DNA of 45,435 bases from Deltaproteobacteria bacterium. GTDB lineage: Bacteria > Desulfobacterota > JAJRXV01. The stretch is taken from positions 1 through 45,435 of the forward strand of contig JAJRXV010000276.1 in the NCBI GenBank assembly GCA_024276115.1. Direction: 5' to 3'. The position numbers and the translations under genes were made by a program. Position 1 is the stretch's first letter; each line of letters starts with the position of its first letter. This document shows, one piece after another, positions 42,701 through 45,435 of the stretch. Under the pieces are notes generated by a model that was given only the letters and a program-made list of their open reading frames with translations, searched no databases and was not told the origin of the DNA.

Positions 42701-42885
42701 TAATGGAGACTTCGCGCCAGGCGAAGTTTTTAATCCCGATGGCGATCTCACTCGGGTTCGGGATATTGTTCGCGACTTTCATTACTTTAATCTTGGTGCC
42801 TTCTCTTTATATGGTTGTTGAGGATAGTAATGATGCCGTAAAAAAAATTCCTTACATTGTAAGAAAAATTATTGAATGGAGATGA
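39748..42885 (+). CDS. RND efflux pump inner-membrane subunit (AcrB/MdtB superfamily)
   Basis: 1045 residues. N-terminal VFPSFDIEMVIVSVQYPGAS precedes the first porter domain. Membrane helix 4 carries the proton-relay pair in ALGIVVDDAIVIGENVYHY. A second half repeats the fold, with LEVFPKVESDFSLVTLTLPY, FGVIGAVLGHLIMGY, GVVVNDSLIMVDAANRL and the C-terminal bundle FRPILLTTLTTCGGLAPM. It exports substrates by proton antiport with the adaptor and channel upstream. The substrate range cannot be read from sequence. It ends the efflux operon. Confidence 0.95.
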   Translation: MDVNWKKGPLAWMTGHSVAANLIMVACLVGGFMYAKQIKQEVFPSFDIEMVIVSVQYPGASPEEIEKGILLSIEDAVSGLDGVDEVKSSALEGSGRVTIEAIIGADMQQLVQDVQKEVDGITTFPTDIEEPRVSFFSGGKRVISMVIYGDAREAALREIAEEVRDDLLQDKGITQVKLGAIRPFEISIEISQENLRRYNLTLEQVAARLRSESVDLPAGGIKTDAGEILLRVSEQRDYGYEFGRIPIISTPDGSQVLLEDIARVSDGFQDLDKYALYDGKPAVMLKVYRVGDQTPIEVSDTVHQYVEQLRKNLPKGLDASILSDRSEMYRQRVDLLLRNGLIGLVLVLVVLALFLEVRLAFWVMMGIPISFLGSFLFLPMFDISINLISLFAYIIALGIVVDDAIVIGENVYHYRQDGMPPIEAAVKGVREMLVPVTFSVLTNVVTFIPLAFVPGFIGKIFKLIPFVVISVFMISLLECLFILPAHLGHLKNKKRGRMMTWLHSLQQNFSHAFKRWVRKYYGPFLDFTLRNRYLTIVVAISILMLAVSYAKSGRMGLEVFPKVESDFSLVTLTLPYGSPVEKTEKLIKYLTASAQKVADESGHGDELVDGIFAEIGSSGSHTGNVTVYLAAPEIRSKIMSTDEFTERWRKAAGEIAGIESIFYQSDAGGPGAGQGLTVELNHRNIDVLSKASAELAEVLSGYPRVSDVDDGFQPGKEQLDFTVTQEGKSLGITASDVARKIRNSLYGREVLRQQRGRNSIKIMVRLPESERVSLHTIDELMIRASSGAEVPLREVTKIKYGRSYTAINRRSGRRVVLVSANVSPRSKTGEVLNDMLQTALPALMQKYPGLRYSFEGGNASTRESLGSLKTTYPLALLIIYAMLAIPFRSYTQPLIVMVSIPFGVIGAVLGHLIMGYSLSILSMFGIVALSGVVVNDSLIMVDAANRLKREGGGSSHSVIHAAGIQRFRPILLTTLTTCGGLAPMIMETSRQAKFLIPMAISLGFGILFATFITLILVPSLYMVVEDSNDAVKKIPYIVRKIIEWR

Positions 42886-43140
42886 TGAGAGAAAAAAATA
42901 AAATCAAATCTATTACGATAAAAAGTTGCTATTTGTCTATATATTTCTACATGTTACATGGCTTATCAACAAGCTTAACAGGACAGCAGTGATCTAAAAT
43001 ACCTAAAAAAATCAAGTATAAAAAAAACAAGCAAACCCGAAGCAGATTTGCTCCACTTCCAGCAAGTCATGTTAGAAGCGACATAGAACGCATAACTTTA
43101 AATTATTCATACATAATCCTCAATTCTTTCCACTTACGCC
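42886..43140. other. Intergenic gap after the efflux operon
   Basis: AT-rich with no gene. One weak hairpin with an A-run (43021-43052; GCAAA ... TTTGC) would terminate only minus-strand transcripts, of which I see none here. Confidence 0.4.
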
Positions 43141-43168
43141 TTGAAATCGTTAAAATATCGGTTATAGT
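43141..43168 (+). promoter_or_regulatory. Promoter of the galT leader transcript
   Basis: TTGAAA, 16-nt spacer, TATAGT. The RNA would start near 43175, giving a ~170-nt leader before galT. Confidence 0.65.
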
Positions 43169-43205
43169 TATTTCATTCAAGCCGTTATGAAGGGAGTGTT
43201 ACCAA

Positions 43206-43301
43206 ATGGCTAAGAATTATTATTTCAAAAAAAATGTTGCTGTAAGTACCCGTAAAAAGGGGGGTGCGAGCAGCGGGAGCGAAGGGGGAATTCCCCCTTA
43301 A
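43206..43301 (+). CDS. 31-codon ORF in the galT leader
   Basis: ATG 43206 has AAGGGAG 9 nt upstream. The frame reads MAKNYYFKKNVAVSTRKKGG, then a Gly/Ser-rich end, and its stop TAA falls just after the first hairpin of the two-hairpin element. It is the first frame on the predicted galT transcript. It could be a regulatory leader peptide or a small basic protein. No homologue is known to me. Confidence 0.35.
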   Translation: MAKNYYFKKNVAVSTRKKGGASSGSEGGIPP

Positions 43302-43322
43302 GTACATTGGGCAACATGCCCA
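43284..43322 (+). repeat. Dispersed two-hairpin element, copy 2
   Basis: GGGGGAATTCCCCC, then TTAAGTACA, then TTGGGCAACATGCCCA. This copy lies in the galT leader, ending 13 nt before the GGAGG of galT, so it could affect galT translation or early termination. Confidence 0.75.
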
Positions 43323-43346
43323 TGAAATAAATTTCTGGAGGCGCGA

Positions 43347-44357
43347 ATGTCAGAGCTGAGAAAAGATCCTGTTACAAGAGAATGGGTAATACTTGCCAAA
43401 GAGCGGGCGAAAAGACCCGACGATTTTATAGGGAATAAGCCTAAGGAGAAAAAAACGGCGCATGATCCAAAGTGCCCGTTTTGTGAGGGGAACGAAGCTA
43501 AGACACCTCCAGAAGTACTTGCGTATCGCCCACTGGATTCAAAGAAGAACACGAAGGGCTGGCAGCTTAGGGTCATCAACAACAAGTTCGCGGCGCTCAG
43601 CCTCGATGGTGACTTGAGCCGGAAGGATGTACAGCTATTCGACTCAATGCACGGGATTGGCGCCCACGAAGTGGTCGTAGAATCCACCGACCACTCAAAA
43701 AACATCGCGCTGTACGACATAAAAACCGTTGAGAATGTTCTCTGGTCATACTGCGACAGGTATCTGGCGCTAAAAAAAGACCCCCGTCTAAAGTACATAT
43801 CAGTATTCCGAAACCACGGAAAGATCGCTGGCGCATCGCTGGCACACCCACACTCGCAGATAGTCGCGACCCCGATGATCCCACAAAAAGTATGGCACAA
43901 AGTCACAGGTGTGGCGCAATACCGGGAGTACCGGGAACAGTGTGTCTATTGCCATATAATCGAGAGCGAGCTAAAAGAAAAATCGCGGATAATATCGAAA
44001 AACGGCAGCTTTGTAGCGTTGTCGCCATTCGCGTCACGATCACCATTCGAAACGTGGATCCTGCCACTAAAACACAATGCGTGCTTCGCCTACATGAACC
44101 GGTTCGAGGTGAGCGATCTCGCCGAAATACTAAAAGACACCATGTTGAAGTTATACAACTGCCTCGACGACCCGCCATATAATTACACTATGGTCACAGC
44201 TCCATGCGACACCGACAACCTGGACACATTCCACTGGCACCTTGAGATCGTACCGCGGCTCACGACGCCGGCTGGGTTCGAGCTCGGAACAAGTGTATAC
44301 ATCAACGTGACGCCACCAGAGGCGGCGGCGAAGTTTTTGCGGGAGACTAAGTGCTGA
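43347..44357 (+). CDS. galT: Galactose-1-phosphate uridylyltransferase GalT
   Basis: 336 residues, GGAGG 7 nt upstream. A zinc-site-like CPFCEG (C43, C46) lies near the N-terminus. The HIT-type active site ASLAHPHSQIVATP carries H167-P-H169-S-Q171, with the uridylylated His. FHWHLEIVPR (H296, H298) completes the family pattern. It exchanges UMP between UDP-glucose and galactose-1-phosphate in the Leloir pathway. Related UDP-sugar or ADP-sugar transferases share this fold, so the exact sugar is likely but not certain. galK and galE are not in the window. It overlaps the next gene by 7 nt. Confidence 0.92.
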   Translation: MSELRKDPVTREWVILAKERAKRPDDFIGNKPKEKKTAHDPKCPFCEGNEAKTPPEVLAYRPLDSKKNTKGWQLRVINNKFAALSLDGDLSRKDVQLFDSMHGIGAHEVVVESTDHSKNIALYDIKTVENVLWSYCDRYLALKKDPRLKYISVFRNHGKIAGASLAHPHSQIVATPMIPQKVWHKVTGVAQYREYREQCVYCHIIESELKEKSRIISKNGSFVALSPFASRSPFETWILPLKHNACFAYMNRFEVSDLAEILKDTMLKLYNCLDDPPYNYTMVTAPCDTDNLDTFHWHLEIVPRLTTPAGFELGTSVYINVTPPEAAAKFLRETKC

Positions 44358-45007
44358 TAAAGGGCATATTGCCCATAATGGTAGCGTTTATTTTTCTCAT
44401 AATGTACGGTGGTAACGCCTCTGCGAAGGAACCTATACCTCAACCCAGCGAGGAGCGGTCTCAAACTGAAACACCACCAGCAGAAAAAGAGTTGCTAGGG
44501 AAACCGCAATTCTGCGCCACAAGTCAGGTAGCATGTTATATGGCGCCATGTACAATACCAATTGCAATGCTCATTCCGTCAGGCATATTCGGCAATTACA
44601 ACTTCCATGGTGATGACAGGGACGGTTCTTTCTCCGGTGGATTGAGGTTTGGAATAGCATCAGCGCACCCTGGCAGAAACGACTTTGGTGCAGACCTCAC
44701 TTTTTCCCGGGTCAACCTGACCGGTGATACGGCAGAAGATGACCGTCGTATAGACTGCTTCAACCTGAACTTCCAATACGGATATAAATTGAGCGAACGT
44801 TTTTTAACACTGCTTGAACTCGGACCGGGGCACTACAACTCAGATCAGCAAGAAGACGCTATCGGGATCCGGGGCGCGGTCGGTTTGTTAACCCATTTAG
44901 GCGGGCAGTTTTATCTGGACGTTTCAAGCAATTACCATTATCTTTTTAATGATGAAAAAACAGATTTCTTTGAGTCGCGGGTCGGAGTTGACTACAAGGG
45001 CTTCTGA
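44351..45007 (+). CDS. Predicted outer-membrane beta-barrel protein
   Basis: 218 residues from GTG 44351, overlapping the galT stop. A signal peptide (ILPIMVAFIFLIMYGGNASA) precedes a Pro/Glu-rich linker and a four-Cys-containing segment (FCATSQVACYMAPC). Alternating strands then follow (SGGLRFGIASA, FGADLTFSRVNL, CFNLNFQYGYKL, FLTLLELGPGHY, FYLDVSSNYHYLF) to a terminal Phe in RVGVDYKGF, the signal used by outer-membrane assembly. It is probably a small porin-like or OmpW/OmpA-barrel-type protein. The link to GalT is positional only. Confidence 0.78.
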   Translation: MLIKGILPIMVAFIFLIMYGGNASAKEPIPQPSEERSQTETPPAEKELLGKPQFCATSQVACYMAPCTIPIAMLIPSGIFGNYNFHGDDRDGSFSGGLRFGIASAHPGRNDFGADLTFSRVNLTGDTAEDDRRIDCFNLNFQYGYKLSERFLTLLELGPGHYNSDQQEDAIGIRGAVGLLTHLGGQFYLDVSSNYHYLFNDEKTDFFESRVGVDYKGF

Positions 45008-45135
45008 TTTTCACTACCCCTATTTCTTTATAGGAATGTTGGTAAATAGCGAAATTACCCATTTTACGTAAAAACGTTTTTTGTAAGTTGCTGATATCAC
45101 GTGGTAGCTACTAATATCTAGATGCTCAGAAGCGT

Positions 45136-45174
45136 AGGGGCTTAAGCCCTTAAATTATATTGGGCAACGTGCCC
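45136..45174 (+). repeat. Dispersed two-hairpin element, copy 3
   Basis: GGGCTTAAGCCC palindrome, then TTAAATTATA, then TTGGGCAACGTGCCC. It sits between two convergent genes and could terminate either. Confidence 0.7.
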
Positions 45175-45176
45175 CT

Positions 45177-45435
45177 TCAATGACTTACAATCAAAAATCT
45201 ATTGAATATCCCTTTCTGCGCAAGAATTTCACGTATCTCTTGTAGTATTCCATGTGTTTCATTGCACTTCTTAAGTTCATCAAAAAGTTCTTTAATATAA
45301 TGTGTATCAAGTCTCAAATCCCTCATAACAAGATGCTTAAGAAGTTTTGAGGTGTCCATAGGCAACTCGCTTGCAAATCCTTTTTCCAGCAAGTTATTTA
45401 AAATAAAATCAACGGTATAATCTCCCGAAGATTTG
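45177..45435 (-). CDS. C-terminal end of an unknown protein (5' part beyond window)
   Basis: The frame is open to the right edge; the track start at 45392 is an internal TTG. About 85 residues are visible, helical and charged (DYTVDFILNNLLEKGFASEL, IKELFDELKKCNETHGILQE, ILAQKGIFNRFLIVSH). No family is recognised. Codon use is unremarkable. Confidence 0.55.
   Translation of the reverse strand, partial: KSSGDYTVDFILNNLLEKGFASELPMDTSKLLKHLVMRDLRLDTHYIKELFDELKKCNETHGILQEIREILAQKGIFNRFLIVSH

Noticed and set aside
43021-43052. Weak hairpin as terminator of the efflux operon
   Set aside because: The T-run lies on the minus-strand side, which would not stop plus-strand transcription.

Overview
The window comes from a Gram-negative bacterium. 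The signs are outer-membrane efflux and lipoproteins, a C-terminal-Phe outer-membrane protein, GalT, MiaB and three methyl-accepting chemotaxis proteins (MCPs). The DNA is AT-leaning, with sigma70-type promoters and good Shine-Dalgarno (SD) sites. The mix of PATAN/DUF4388 response regulator, HAMP-array MCP, DUF5752 trehalose cluster and type III-B CRISPR suggests a deltaproteobacterial, Nitrospinota-like or similar deep lineage. This placement is inference, and no rRNA is present to settle it. TAG, TAA and TGA are all used as ordinary stops.

Layout. (1) 1-2808, minus: edge of a type III-B CRISPR locus, with partial cmr2/cas10, cmr1 and a C-terminal scrap of cas6. No CRISPR array is visible. 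(2) 2809-3348: apparently non-coding, with a C14 tract. (3) 3349-4823, minus: a translationally coupled pair of unknown membrane/exported proteins with a good promoter. (4) 5294-10375: two convergent MCPs plus an exported protein. (5) 10592-11141: tRNA-Leu(CAG) and a decayed IS5-type transposase. (6) 11418-16843: a trehalose/osmotic operon with one strong promoter and five tightly packed genes, DUF5752, TreT, OtsB, MscS-type channel, OtsA. (7) 16967-24062: chemotaxis genes cheA (interrupted by an in-frame TAG), cheW, MCP, cheR. (8) 24354-25281: two similar small lipoproteins separated by a 21-bp perfect hairpin. (9) 25282-25903: a MITE-like repeat and a compact micropeptide gene with its own promoter, SD and terminator. 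(10) 26163-31905, minus: a five-gene operon running miaB, bifunctional nuclease, GAF/degenerate GGDEF, degenerate response regulator, PHP hydrolase. (11) 32015-32866, minus: an orphan OppC-type permease with an in-frame TAA. (12) 33403-35778: a phage-type repressor, a second MITE-like copy, a cytochrome c-like protein and WrbA. (13) 35885-42885: a TetR-controlled RND tripartite efflux operon. (14) 43141-45007: galT behind an unusual structured leader, and an outer-membrane protein. (15) 45177-45435, minus: the tail of an unknown gene.

How the genes work together. The trehalose cluster encodes two routes to trehalose (TreT in one step, OtsA/OtsB in two) plus a pressure-release channel, so it reads as a self-contained osmotic-response operon. 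The chemotaxis block supplies receptor, coupling protein, methyltransferase and kinase, but the kinase is split before its CheW-like P5 domain and no cheY or cheB is present. The efflux operon has a TetR gene with a palindrome over its own promoter. Points most worth a second look are the 20-codon peptide gene, the galT leader with a small ORF and a dispersed two-hairpin element, the 7+7 heptad arms of the efflux adaptor, the Cys-rich insertion in CheA, and two otherwise intact genes each broken by one stop codon.
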